Below, in pieces: positions 49,554 through 60,618 of a stretch of 64,000 nucleotides of DNA. Every line of letters begins with the position of its first letter. Positions within the stretch are counted from its first letter, which is position 1. This DNA is from Amphirosellinia nigrospora (Eukaryota; Ascomycota; Sordariomycetes; Xylariales; Xylariaceae). The position numbers and the translations under genes were made by a program. Below the pieces are notes generated by a model. It had not been told where the DNA came from and did not search any database. It saw only the letters and a list, made by a program, of their open reading frames with translations. Location: contig SCHM01000002.1 of the NCBI GenBank assembly GCA_004123355.1, positions 1,426,001-1,490,000 of the forward strand, given 5' to 3'.

Positions 49554-50508
49554 ATGATATCCATCACTCTCGTTCATCGGGGTAGTACCCATACATTTGA
49601 CATGCAACCGGACGCAACCGTGGCCGACCTAGCCGGCCAGATCCAAGATGTCTTACACATTCCGCTCGAGAACCAGAAACTCATGGTTCCCAAGATGGCG
49701 CTCCTAAAAGCACCCTTCGGCAACCGTCCCATCACCGACCTACAAAATAAGAAGATCACTCTCCTGGGACCACGAACGCCGAGATCGCCGGCCTGACCGC
49801 AGCGTCCGAGAAGGCCACAACGCGGGAAGCCCACCTCGCCGAGGCGCGCCGGAACCTCCCGCCGCATTCTCAAGGCGCGATCCAAAGCCGCGCAAAGGAG
49901 AGCCAGTACACCTTCATGACGCTCCGGCCGCTGCCCAATCTACCGCGATCCGAGCGCTCGCTCGCCTTCCTCGAGCTAAAGGCTGACCGGGCATCCCGCC
50001 GCCATGCGCAAACACAAGTTCAGCGTCGGCTCCTGACGGAGAGATCCGTTATCGTACACGGAGTCCAATCACGAGGGCACCACGCGGATATTGGGGCTGA
50101 ACCGCAACAAAGGGGAGGTGATTGAGCTTCGCCTGCGCACTGACGCGTATGATGGGTATCGGGATTACAAGACGATCCGCGACACGCTCTGCCACGAGCT
50201 CGCGCACAACGTCCATGGGCCGCATGATAGGCAATTCTGGGACCTCTGTCATCAGATCGAGCGCGAGGTTGCGAAGGCCGATTGGAAGAGCGGGGAAGTA
50301 CCGTTGGTGGAGGCGAGTTCTACGAGCCCAGCGAGGAGATCGCGTACGACCATGGCTGGACGGGTGGTGAGTTAAGCTCGGCGGTGGGGGTTCGTCGAGC
50401 CTGGGCGCGGATGATGCGGCTGGCACGACGCTGAGTAGGCGCGAGATCATCGCGAAAGCGGCCGAGGAGCGGCTAAAGAAGCAGAAGGAGAAGCAGCCCG
50501 ACCCTTAG
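49554..50508 (+). CDS. Ubiquitin-like/WLM-domain metalloprotease (Wss1-related)
   Basis: Predicted zinc protease of the WLM (Wss1p-like metalloprotease) family, relatives of which clear DNA-protein crosslinks or SUMO/ubiquitin conjugates. About 318 residues without introns. The N-terminal ubiquitin-like fold starts ISITLVHRGSTHTFDMQPDA (residues 2-21), with LQNKKITLLG as its last strand. The WLM domain follows: LRPLPNLPRSE, LGLNRNKGEVIELRLRTD, and the zinc site HELAHNVHGPHD at 50193-50228, which fits HExxH with a third His. The domain continues DRQFWDLCHQIERE, then EEIAYDHGWTGGEL, and a basic coiled tail (AKAAEERLKKQKEKQPDP) to the stop at 50508. At least four one-base breaks occur (near 49767, 49975-50035, 50300 and 50385), mostly in GC-rich runs. 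The UBL-plus-WLM order matches the fission-yeast-type members rather than budding-yeast Wss1. Confidence 0.85.
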
Positions 50509-50925
50509 TCGGTCTATGGTTTTGATCTGTTTTCATACCTTGCATTGGAATTCCCAGCATACATATACCCCTTGCTTCACTGTATATCATCAAACCCCAG
50601 GTTGCATGAGGGGACATTGTAGATACAACAAAATTACTCCGAGCCTGCCGCTTGTTTTTATGACCATCACGGTATACGAGATATGTTTATCCTGCATAGA
50701 CGCCCACGTTATTTTCAGGTAGTATTGCGCTATGGTGGCAACAATCTACTAATCTACACAACCGACTGATCCTCATTCCCATGCAAATATTAGATGCTGT
50801 TATGTATTATAATTACAAGTATTCTCTAGGGTATCTTGGTAACACCGAGCGCCGGCAAGCATATAGCCCCATTACAAACAGACAGGCCATAAAGCAGATA
50901 CGATGGCCGTTAAAATTTCGTTTAG

Positions 50926-52123
50926 TCAGAGTAGGACATGGCCTCCCTCTAATAAGCATATAGATGCATCACTCCTTAGCAAGAGGCGGTCTCCTTCTCG
51001 TAGGCGTATCGCTATGAAAGAGTTCTCCTTATTCCGCGCCTTCTTCTGCTTCAGGGCCGACCACTCCAACTTCCACGCGTCGATGCTTTCGCTGAGCTCC
51101 CGGTCGGCGTCCTTGGGACGTAGCTAAGACATTGGACCTCGATGGCTTTCAGCTGGATTCGTAAGTTTAGGAGCTCTGTTTGGTCTTCCTTCCGTTGGCC
51201 CTCCCTTTTTCGGTGAAGTTAGTATGCTATGGTAGAAAGGAACTTGAGTCATGAGGGGGGAATCGAATGAAAATCACACTAACAGGTCTTGGAGTTGTTC
51301 TCTAACTCGATGATGCGCTGCGCTGCACGTTCCAGCCGGTTGATCAGAAGTGCGTGGATGTGCTGCGTAGAGTTAGCAAACACTCTGACAATTTTGAAGA
51401 GAATGAGGGTGAATCTACCTCGGTTTCTTCTTGTCGTCGCGGAGGTTCGAGATGACGACTTCTAAGCTCTTGTGTAGATCCCGTGCTTCGGCTATAACTT
51501 GTTCGGCCTGGGCTACGGTCATCTTAGAGGTACGGGATTTCGCCTCCTTATGCGCTCGGTGGCGCTTCCCAGTCTTAGCTGATGGGATGGCCGTGAGGGT
51601 GAGGCAAGACTGGACACATCAGACGGCAATAAATCGCCGAGATGAGGTGGCTCCCAAGAGAGGTCGCCCTCACCTTGGTCATCGCCCGCCGGGCTTGGTG
51701 AAGGTAGCCGAGGAGATTGGGTCTCTCTTTTAGGCGCATAGCCTAGAGTATACAAGACATTCTCCAATTCGCCTACCTTGGCGTGTAAGAGATTGATGCT
51801 CTCGTCCTCGACATCATGTTGGCCCAATCTTATGGCGAGATCATTCAGGCGCTGCACTAATACGTCTCTGTCTGTCTGGGTGATGTCCTCATGGTCCCGT
51901 AATCAGGATCCAAATGCTCCGAATTTGACCGTGGAAATAACGGCGAGAGTGGAGACATCCTTAAAGAATAGAGGCTCATAGACGGAGAGGCTGGTGGGGA
52001 TAAATGAGTTGGAGACGCGGTATCGCTATCATCTCCGCGATACGGGTGGTGTAGCTCCGGGCGAGCTCGCCGTTGCGGCGGCGGCGAGCTTCCGTGCTCG
52101 TCATCGGGGTCTTTGTCGGCCAT
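50926..52123 (-). CDS. Coiled-coil protein of unknown function
   Basis: I do not recognise the family. Starting at ATG 52123, the protein has an acidic, Pro/Ser-rich N-terminus (MADKDPDDEHGSSPPPQRR) containing several SP sites. A helical segment (VQRLNDLAIRLGQHDVED, then NLLHAKVGELENVLYTLGY) follows. Next come a Pro/Ser linker, a second coiled coil (MTVAQAEQVIAEARDLHKSL, VISNLRDDKKK), LLINRLERAAQRIIELENN, and a last Lys/Glu-rich coil (LSESIDAWKLEWSALKQKK) ending near 50926. Introns are visible at about 51361-51419 and 51180-51290. One-base deletions are implied near 51900, 51540 and 51113 (a C run). The composition, with alternating disordered and coiled segments, suggests a scaffold or tether; no catalytic motif is seen. 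The ends are less certain than for the named genes. Confidence 0.65.
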
Positions 52124-53034
52124 GAATGTGGATGAGACCCCAAAATCACATGAGTACGGGGTGGTAGGCGGCAAGGGTTGTGGATCTTTGTCGAAGAATC
52201 CGAGGTGTTTAACTGGATGGGCTGAAGTGTATAGTATAGGTACCTATATATAATGGCATGTGGCATCGGACTACACGGGATACCATCTTTTTTCTCTACA
52301 GTAGTCCTTTTTTGGAAGCCGGGTTTCTTAGGCGTGCCCAATGGGCGAAAAAATGTCGACGGGTTGATTGGAAGCATCGTTGGTAACAATGCCGGCTTCC
52401 TCAGTCGCCCAGGTTGCATCGACCACGTCTGGGCATTTAATACCCGCCCGGCCGGCCTGGGCAAGCATAATACATAAGTAGGTGAGCAATTGTTGAACGT
52501 TCTCTATTTCCAAACCTGTTGTCATTGCCAGCCCAGTGAACCATAACGTCTCTCTCCTGCACTGTTCTATACATTAGGCACCTAATATGCTTTCAACCAA
52601 CCTACTAAGGACGACAGATAAACTTGGCAGCGGCACTGCTGTGCTTGACTACTGACGTCCTGCTATCGCCCAAGAATCACACCAATACAAACCCATAGGG
52701 AACCGGCCAAGAGAATTGCGTGTCACTTCACACTGCCTATGTGATGTTTATGCCGCATGAGGCATTATTTGATTTGTCTACAGTCAGTACTTGTATGTTC
52801 AGCTATTAACAAAATAACGCAAGTTGGTCACGCAGGCTTCGACCTATCGACGCCACGAGCAACAACGAAGGGTCGCTGTGAGTACCTGGTAGACGTCAGA
52901 TGTCAGATGACCAACTGGCCATGTATATGTTAGGTAACTTGCTCACTTACGGTAGGGCCGAGTAAAAAGGGTCCAGGGTCTACTTTAGGTACTGCAAGAT
53001 GACGGTAAGATAAGTAAATGGTAGATACGGAGGT
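52124..53034. other. Intergenic region before the AT-rich island
   Basis: About 900 bp of normal base composition, upstream of the coiled-coil gene. Open frames at 52253-52477 and its antisense have no motif. Composition changes sharply at about 53035. Confidence 0.55.
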
Positions 53035-55195
53035 TTGTTTATAATGGATTTTATCTTTGGCGTTAGAATAACGTATAAATTAAATACGCCAAATATTGTT
53101 TGGGCGCCAAACTTAAACTATTAATTAATACCTAAGTTATTATTTTAAATATAGTTAAAAATATAGTTTTTATTAATTTTTTTTATTTTTCTTTAAATAT
53201 ATTATAATATTAAAAAAATTAACTAAAATTTAATATAGTAAAAAAATTCGACTTTAGTAAACAATTTAAGCTTTAACTTTATATTTTAAAAGCTATTTAT
53301 ATAAAAATATAATAAAAAAAACAAAATATAATACTAGTAGCTTTAATAGTTTGTTTATTATAATAAAAAGTATAGTTATAAACCTAAAAATAGCTTAATT
53401 TTTTGCAAATATATCGATAATAAAGTTAATAAAATTAAAAGCTAGTTTTAACTAACTAATAAAAGCGTAAAATTATTAAGATTTTAATTATTAAAAAAGC
53501 GTCCTATAAGTTTTTTATATAATAGTTAGCTAAAAATTAATAAAAAACATATAAAAAATATACAAGTTTTTAAAAAAACGGTAGCTAAACTATTAAATAT
53601 AAAAAAATTTAAAAAAATTAAATATACTACTAAATCTAGTTTTAAAAAATATAATTTAATTAAACGTTTAAAATAATATTTAATAGTTAAAACTAGATTT
53701 TTAATAAATAAAAACTAATCGTTTAAAATAATTAAACTTCTATTATTATTAACGTATTTAAAAGCTATAATAAGGTTTAAAAAACGTAAATAAAACATTT
53801 AATAACTAAATAGTATAAAAAACAGTTTAAAAGCTTAAAACTTTATATTTTAAGGCTATTTTATTAATTTTATATAAATTTTATATATATATAGCTCGTT
53901 AAACCGTAATATAAAATATAAAAAATAAAATAACAAATAATATTATAAAATAAAACCGGTAGCTAAAACAAAATAAAAATTAAAAACTAAAATAATAAAG
54001 TTTTTTAAAACTATAAAAGTTATAAACTAATATAATAATTTAATAAATAAACGGGTGCTTAAATAAAAAATTAAAAACAAATAAAATTAATTAAATATAT
54101 TATTATAAAAAAGTTTTAAAGCTTAAATTTATATTTTATTTTAAAAAATTATATAAAAATATTTAAGGCTTATTTTTATTGCTTAAAAAAATAATATATT
54201 TAGCTATATTTTAAAATAATATATTAATATAAATAAAAAAAAACAGATTTATTACTTTAGTATAGCTACCGAACTTTTTAAACTTTTTTACGATTAAGCA
54301 GGCATAGTTTATAATAAAAACTAAAAAAAAAGTTATTTAAGCTAAAAACGTTAAAAAAAAAAAAAATATAAAAAAAAATAAAAAGTTTATTTTAACGAAA
54401 AACATAAACGTTTAATAAAATACGCAGCAATATATAATAAGTAATTTATTTTATAAGCAAAAATCGCTACAAAAAAAATATTTAGCTATTAAATAGTTTA
54501 AAATTCGAAAAACTTAATAATAAATTAAAAGCCGAATAAATATAAAAATAAAAAATTAGCTTTAAAAATATAATATAAAATTATTAAAGCATAAAATAGT
54601 TTTTTAAACAGCTAAAACGCCGAATAATAAAAAAATATTAGAAATAAAAACGGTAAACTAAACAGAATTAAATAATAAAATAGATTTTAATAGCAAATAA
54701 AAACTTCGCGGTTTGCCGGTCTATTAATAGTTTGCTAGCAGTCATATAACGTTAAAATCAAACTATTAAAAGTTTCGTAAATATTAAATTGTTTATTTAT
54801 TAGTTTATTAAACTTTATATAATTTAAATCGCTTAAAAATATTATTTTCGCTATTTTTACTACTGCTTAAAAGTTTATACGTAATTTTATTATTTTTTTA
54901 ATTAAAAATTCTACCGCTTTAACGGAGTAATAAAATTAAAAGCCGTAATTACTATAATCTAACTTTTATAGTAGCGTTAGTAGTAGCGATTACTATAATA
55001 ACTATTATAAATTAATAAATTTAACGCTTTTTACTACATAATTTAACTATAGAAAATAATATATAACGTATAATAGCTTTATAAACTTTAAAACTTAAAA
55101 TTTAGTTAAAAATACTATATTCTTTATAAGCATAACTTTTTTTTTTAATTATTTATTTTAAAAAAGTAAGATATTTTAAGGTATGCTGCTATGCC
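53035..55195. repeat. AT-rich island, probable RIP-degraded repeat
   Basis: About 2.2 kb made almost entirely of A and T, dominated by TA, AAA and TTT. No open frame of useful length exists on either strand, and the borders to normal sequence on both sides are abrupt. The excess of TA over CA/TG and the loss of C and G are what repeat-induced point mutation leaves behind. The original element cannot be recognised. Its length would fit a degraded DNA transposon or part of a retroelement. The left border carries an inverted repeat (53056-53093). Confidence 0.8.
53056..53093. repeat. Inverted repeat TTTGGCGT/ACGCCAAA at the island border
   Basis: TTTGGCGT at 53056-53063 is perfectly complementary to ACGCCAAA at 53086-53093, leaving a 22-base loop. 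Directly after it, the near-palindrome TTTGGGCGCCAAA lies at about 53099-53111. These are the only GC-bearing blocks in the vicinity. Confidence 0.75.
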
Positions 55196-56112
55196 TATAT
55201 AAATTAAGTGGGAATTAGAGCAGAAGGAAGTGTTGTAGGGCTCTTCGAAATTAGTATACTCTGATTTCCCTGCACTGTGATCCGCTGCCAAGGATGATGA
55301 TCCATTGTGACACAAACCTCCGTACCTAAGTACAAGTATAGCCGCAGGACCCTGGATACATGTAACTGTGGCTGGTGGATTACGCGGGGGCCTTTCAGGT
55401 GATGTCCCAAGTTCTTCCGGTGGTCCAGTGGCGCCCGTGTGCTAATTCAGACGGCCCTCGGCTATGATGGCACGCATTCGGCAAGTCCAGTACTTAAGGC
55501 AATGTCGCAAGCAAACAATAGGACCCAAAGCAATGCCGTCTGGGGGAAGCTTCCTGGTATCCTGCTGGAGACCGCTAAGGGAGTGGAGAACTACCAAACG
55601 AACAGAGAGCTAACGCTACTGGTTCTAGGGCCAGTTCCGGCGGCCGCGCAGAATTAACTTTAGCATCTGCCTCGAGTCGAGGTACCGAGCAAGTCGATCC
55701 GACCACCGCCGCTGGTCCCCGTCACACGATCGCGAGTCATCCCCGACTCATTTCACCTCCCTCTACTTTTAATGTCGACTGCCAATCTGAGATTTTCTCT
55801 CAGCTGAATTGATCACACATTTTGCCATTGTTCCCTTCTTGCCTCTGCTGCCGCTTTTATGGTGTTTCTTGTACTGTACCTTCGTTGCCGAGCTACCTAG
55901 GCGTTGCACAGTACCGTACCTGTAGCTCCGTCGTCATCGCCTTTATCGCGGGGTTCCGCTTCCGTGGATAGCTCACACCCCCATCCACATCTGCCATTCC
56001 AGCTCCATGGCCTACCTATAGAGCTCTTTGCAGAAGCCGTTAAGATCCGCCACAGCCAGGCATTCGGGAGAAGCAATCTGCCCTTGTTGCAAGTTGTGCG
56101 ACGCTGCCCATC
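55196..56112. other. Intergenic region between AT-rich island and the PDH-type kinase
   Basis: Base composition returns to normal at about 55196. The open frames at 55439-55657 and 55904-56140 have no recognisable motif. The second overlaps the kinase start region and is probably its 5' leader. The kinase promoter must lie here. Confidence 0.5.
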
Positions 56113-57644
56113 ATGTCGTGGAGGGCCTCGGAAAGGCTGATGGACACCATCCGCCATTATGCTAACTTTCCGGCCACCGGCGTTAGTTTAAGGCAGATGG
56201 TGCAATTTGGCGAAAAACCATCAGTCGGTATGATTACTTCCTCAGCTTCTGATATTGTGTCGTCTTCGAGGCGCGGTCTGACCGTCTCCTTCTCATCAAC
56301 AGGGACCCTATTCCGCGCCTCGCAATTCCTCGCCGAAGAGCTGCCCATTCGCCTTGCGCATCGTGTAGAGGAGCTCACGAGCTTACCCGACGGGCTTAAT
56401 GAGATGCCGTCTGTCAGGAGGGTCCAGGAGTGGTACGCACAGTCGTTTGAGGTTTGTAGCGCCATCATCGCTCCAAGATATTGCCCATGACTCATACTAA
56501 CTTGCACAATCGCAGGAGATCACCGGTTTACCACGGCCTAACCTTGAACGGGATGTACGGGACAGACTGCTGAACCCTGGGAAGTTCAGCAATGGCAGAG
56601 GAGCAATGCTTTCTGAAGCAATACCGAACCCTAGTATTCGCGAAGGACAATATGCTTCCGCGCCCGTAGGACAGGCAGGAATGAGTAACGGCAATAAGAA
56701 GCATCAGGGAGCCCGGAGATACTTCGCCATGGTCGACGACAACGGGGACTGGCCTCCCGAACTTCAAGCTTACAACTCTAAATTTGCCGAGTGCTTACAT
56801 AAAATCAAGAGGCGGCATGACAGCGTCGTTACAACTATGGCGCAGGGTATTTTAGAGTATAAGCGCAAACGGCAACGCATGCAAATTGACAATAACATTC
56901 AGTCATTCCTCGATCGTTTCTACATGTCACGCATTGGCATCCGGATGCTTATAGGGCAGCATATTGCTCTCACAGACCAGAGCCACCACCGAGACCCTAC
57001 ATACGTCGGTATTATTTGCACCAAGACGAATGTCCGGGATCTCGCCCAAGAAGCTATTGAGAACGCTCGGTTTGTTTGCGAGGACACTATGGGCTTTTCG
57101 AGGCCCCCAAGATTCAGTTAGTCTGCAACCCGGATCTGAACTTTATGTATGTCCCGGGGCATCTATCACACATGTTATTCGAAACCTTGAAGAATTCTTT
57201 AAGAGCAGTGGTCGAGACACATGGACAGGATAAGCAGGATTTCCCGGTCACAAAGGTCATTGTCGCTGAAGGCCGGGAAGACATTACGATTAAAATCTCC
57301 GACGAAGGTGGTGGTATTCCTCGGAGTGCTATACCACTTGTGTGGACGTATATGTATACTACGGTGGATCGGACGCCGAACCTTGATCCAGACTTCGATA
57401 AGAGCGATTTTAAAGCCCCCATGGCGGGCTTTGGGTATGGTTTACCTATCTCGAGACTTTATGCTCGGTATTTCGGGGGCGATTTGAAACTTATCAGCAT
57501 GGAAGGGTAGGTCCATTTAACTTTTACTGCTTACATTCTTGACGCTATGATTACTGACATCTCCCGCTCCCCATCAATAGATATGGCACAGATGTTTATC
57601 TTCACCTAAACCGTCTATCAAGTTCTTCGGAACCTCTGCAATAG
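56113..57644 (+). CDS. Mitochondrial pyruvate dehydrogenase-type protein kinase (PDK/BCKDK family)
   Basis: GHKL-type protein kinase that phosphorylates and inactivates the mitochondrial pyruvate dehydrogenase (or branched-chain) complex. Exons: 56113-56451, 56516-57506 and 57581-57644, about 464 residues. The N-terminal regulatory helices (RHYANFPATGVSLRQMVQFG) and the RRYFAMVDDNGDWPPELQ and FLDRFYMSRIGIRMLIGQH segments precede the nucleotide-binding core. Core motifs are the N box ETLKNSLRAVVETHG, the G1 box ISDEGGGIPRS and the G2 box AGFGYGLPISRLYARYFGG. A short insert (56600-56700) lies between the N-terminal helices. One base is missing near 57087 (after CED, before HYGLFEAP). The end is EPLQ at 57644. 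Closest in plan to yeast Pkp1/Pkp2; which complex it targets cannot be told from sequence. Confidence 0.93.
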
Positions 57645-58759
57645 CAACCAGCAGTCATGAGGGAAGGATCATCCCGAGGATTGGCGATACCTTTGAGAAT
57701 GATGCATAAACGGCTCAAGCCTTTTGAGGTATCGGAACGTAAGCAGGTTGGCGACGCCGAATCCATGATATCCCAGGAGCGCGGTCGCCTTATGTGGGAT
57801 GATACCGGCGGCGAGCTGTGAAAACAAAAATTGCATAACGAAATACAAGAACACGGGTGAAGATGATCCGCCCCGTGGAAGGCAGAGAAACGCTTATCCG
57901 CACACCGAAGTCAAGAGGGATAAGGCTCGTAGTCAATACACGAGCTAGGAGAGCAGTATGAGTGTATTAAAAGAAAAGTCCCTCAAAAATAACAAAATCT
58001 GTTAGGCATAATAGTCTTCCGATGAAGAACGACGAGGAGGGCGGCGGCATCTTGTCCCAATCTGTCTGTTTTCTGTATCCCTATTCCGAGCGTAATTTCA
58101 GCAGTCCGAAAGGGACAACAAGAAGCATTCCACCCTGCGCAGGAGCTGGGGAAAGTGTTCATTGGGTGGGAGAAAGGGAGGCGCACGGAACAGAAAGGAA
58201 ACCTTTTGATCACCAATCGGTAATCATGTGTATGTAGTAACATAGTCGGTACATAAAGATATATGGACCTCACCCAACCACAACTTATGATTTGCGTTGT
58301 GGGATGTGCGTAGTGTAGTTCACGATGAACGTTATGTTATTTATATAACATGGACGATTTGATTTTGTTTGTTTGTACAGTACGTAATGTACTAGTTTGT
58401 ATAATACAATATTTGCGACAAGCCTGATTGGATCTCAGTCGCCTATTTAACAAACCCGCAGTTGCCCATTAATATACAGCGAGGAGCAAAAATTGAGGCG
58501 AATCCAGCCTCAGGCGGCGAACGTGCCGAGACAGACGGACCTGCATACGACGGTATGTGCATGTGAGGCGAGCAAAAGTAGATAAAAAATGATTCAACGG
58601 GATGAGTAACGTTTTTGCCTCTTGCTCTCCCAAAAACCCTCATCCTACAACACGTCCGCCATTCCCCCAAAAACCCAAGATTTAAACGCTAAGTATTCAT
58701 CTTTGCCAATTTTTTACAATAAACCTTCCTTCCTTCCTTTACATTACAGGCATGATTAA
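57645..58759. other. Convergent 3' region between the kinase and DPL1
   Basis: About 1.1 kb without a supportable gene. Minus-strand frames at 57669-57854 and 57983-58273 have no motif. TTATATAA-type AT-rich tracts at 58330-58420 fit 3' flanking DNA. Confidence 0.6.
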
Positions 58760-60618
58760 TTAAGCCTTATACATGAGATCCAAGAATCCCGTGGCAAGAT
58801 CGACGACGACAGCCTTATTGGGAAGAGATCCGGCGACACCGTAGAGCGCAGCCGTGTCACCGGTAGCTTTGCCCTTGGGGCCTTTCCCTTCGACGGCACG
58901 GACGCGCTCCTTCTCGCGTTCGGCCTCAACAACGGTCTCGAGGTCGGCGACAAGGCGCTCCCAGACCTTGGTAATGGGCATGGTGACGGCGATATGCATG
59001 GCTGGTGGGTTCTGGAGGGCGTTGAGGTGCCAGCCCTTGCTCGACATGCCGTCGGCGATATCGTAGATATTGAGGTTGCGCGCCGTAAAGGCGATGACGG
59101 AGACGAGAGGGCGACCCATGAGGTCCAGCTCCGCGGCTAGCGAGGGCGACTGTAGGACGTGCTCGGCAATTTTCTTGGCGCAGCCAACAATCTTGACGCA
59201 TGAGTCTACGTAACCCGCCTCGCCCACCTTCATCATGCTGGTCCAGCATCCGGCGATTAGGGCACCAGGCCGCGAGCCAGCGATACCCGGCGAGGCGTAC
59301 ACGCCGCCAGACCAGTCCGGTGACACGAAGTACTGATATGTGCGTAGCTCCTGTGTGCGGTAAAGCACGGTAGAGTTGCCCTTGGGCGCGAAGCCGTACT
59401 TGTGCGTGTCGCACGAGATGGATGTCACGCCCTTTAGACGGAAATCGAATGGCTCCGTCTCGAACCCGGCCCGCTCGAGGAAGGGGACGAGAAAAGAGCC
59501 TAGGCAGCAGTCTACGTGTAAGGGCAGCCGGCGCTTGATCGCAAGCTTGGATAGGGCCGATATGTCATCCATGATGCCATGTGGGAAGTTAGGTGCTGAG
59601 CCTACGAGCATGATCGTGTTGGAGTTGATGAGCCGTGATACCCGACGGACATCTACTTGATATGTAGGCGCAGGGCATGGGACGTAGTGTATCTTGATCT
59701 TGAAGTAGTCACCTGCCTTGCGGAATGCTGTGTGTGCTGTCTCTGGTAGGATCCTATTTCGAGTGTTAGCATGGGTAGGTCATGATTGAAGAGATGGTTG
59801 GCAATGAAGTCAACTTACATCTCCGGTTCCGTGACGCGCCGCTCGACATAGGCTTTTTGTCGTGCGCTGTAACACGCCATGAGGATACTCTCGGTGCCAC
59901 CGCTTGTCGACACACCGGCAGCAGTGGGTGGCGCATGGAACATGGATAGGACCATGGCAACAACCTCGGCCTCCATCTTGCGGACGCCGGGAAAGACGTC
60001 AGGATGAATAGGGTTTGCGACAGTGAATTTCCCGTACGCCTCGGTTTGCAGTTTCAAGAGGTCATCCTCACCATGGTACACGGCGCCCGACACGAATCCA
60101 TCCTCCCATCTGGTGTGGTCCATGTTGGCAAGGGTCTCGAGCTCCTTCTGCAGCGCCTCTTCTGTCCACCCTTCCTTCGGTAGCGCTAGGTACCGCGATC
60201 CGGTAGTAGGGATCATCTTGGCCTGGACTTTTGCAAGCGACTCGTTGATCTGCTTGCGCACCTGGGTCCGAACACCCGGGGCGCGGAGGAAGTAGCCATA
60301 TAGTATGCGACGGGCATCTGTGTACAACTCGACGATGGTGCCAATGAGGCCACGGCCTTTAAGCTGCCAGAAGGTGCGGCGGAGAATGCGAAAAATAAAG
60401 AAGAAGAAAACGATATTCCGAAACCTATAATGTGGCAAAGAAGGCATTTTCATTAGTGCTTGTTTTGCTTGGGACTCTCCGACGTCCCGGATCTAGAGAA
60501 TTAGACTTTGCACTTACAGGTCCAGATTGACGAACTGCATCGTGTTCGCTGGCCGTGCGAGTTTGACCATATTCAAGCTCTCTCGCAAGCTGATGGGCAT
60601 CCGCGACGAGCCCGGCAT
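58760..60618 (-). CDS. DPL1: Sphingosine-1-phosphate lyase
   Basis: PLP-dependent ER enzyme that splits long-chain base phosphates into a fatty aldehyde and phosphoethanolamine, the exit step of sphingolipid breakdown. Exons: 60618-60518, 60424-59819 and 59753-58760, giving an unbroken frame of 566 residues, the family size. Residues 1-34 end at an exon junction (NLDL/FRNIVFF) that leads into the membrane segment (IVFFFFIFRIL). The decarboxylase-like core includes GVSTSGGTESILMACYSARQ, the HVDCCLGSF segment, and the PLP lysine in SCDTHKYGFAPKG. The C-terminal domain ends FLDLMYKA. The start MPGSSRMPISLRESL is the first ATG of a frame with good splice phase. Unlike most neighbours it needs no frame correction. 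Confidence 0.95.

Noticed and set aside
18865-50508. A ubiquitin-pathway gene cluster (EDE1, TOM1, UBL-WLM protease)
   Set aside because: The three genes are far apart, on different strands, and separated by unrelated genes; chance co-location in a housekeeping region.
53035-55195. Inserted mitochondrial DNA as the explanation for the AT-rich island
   Set aside because: No mitochondrial protein frames or RNA segments are recognisable, and the TA-dominated decay fits RIP better; not formally excluded without a search.
53035-55195. Centromere core
   Set aside because: Only about 2 kb long and closely flanked by active housekeeping genes; fungal regional centromeres of this type are much longer.
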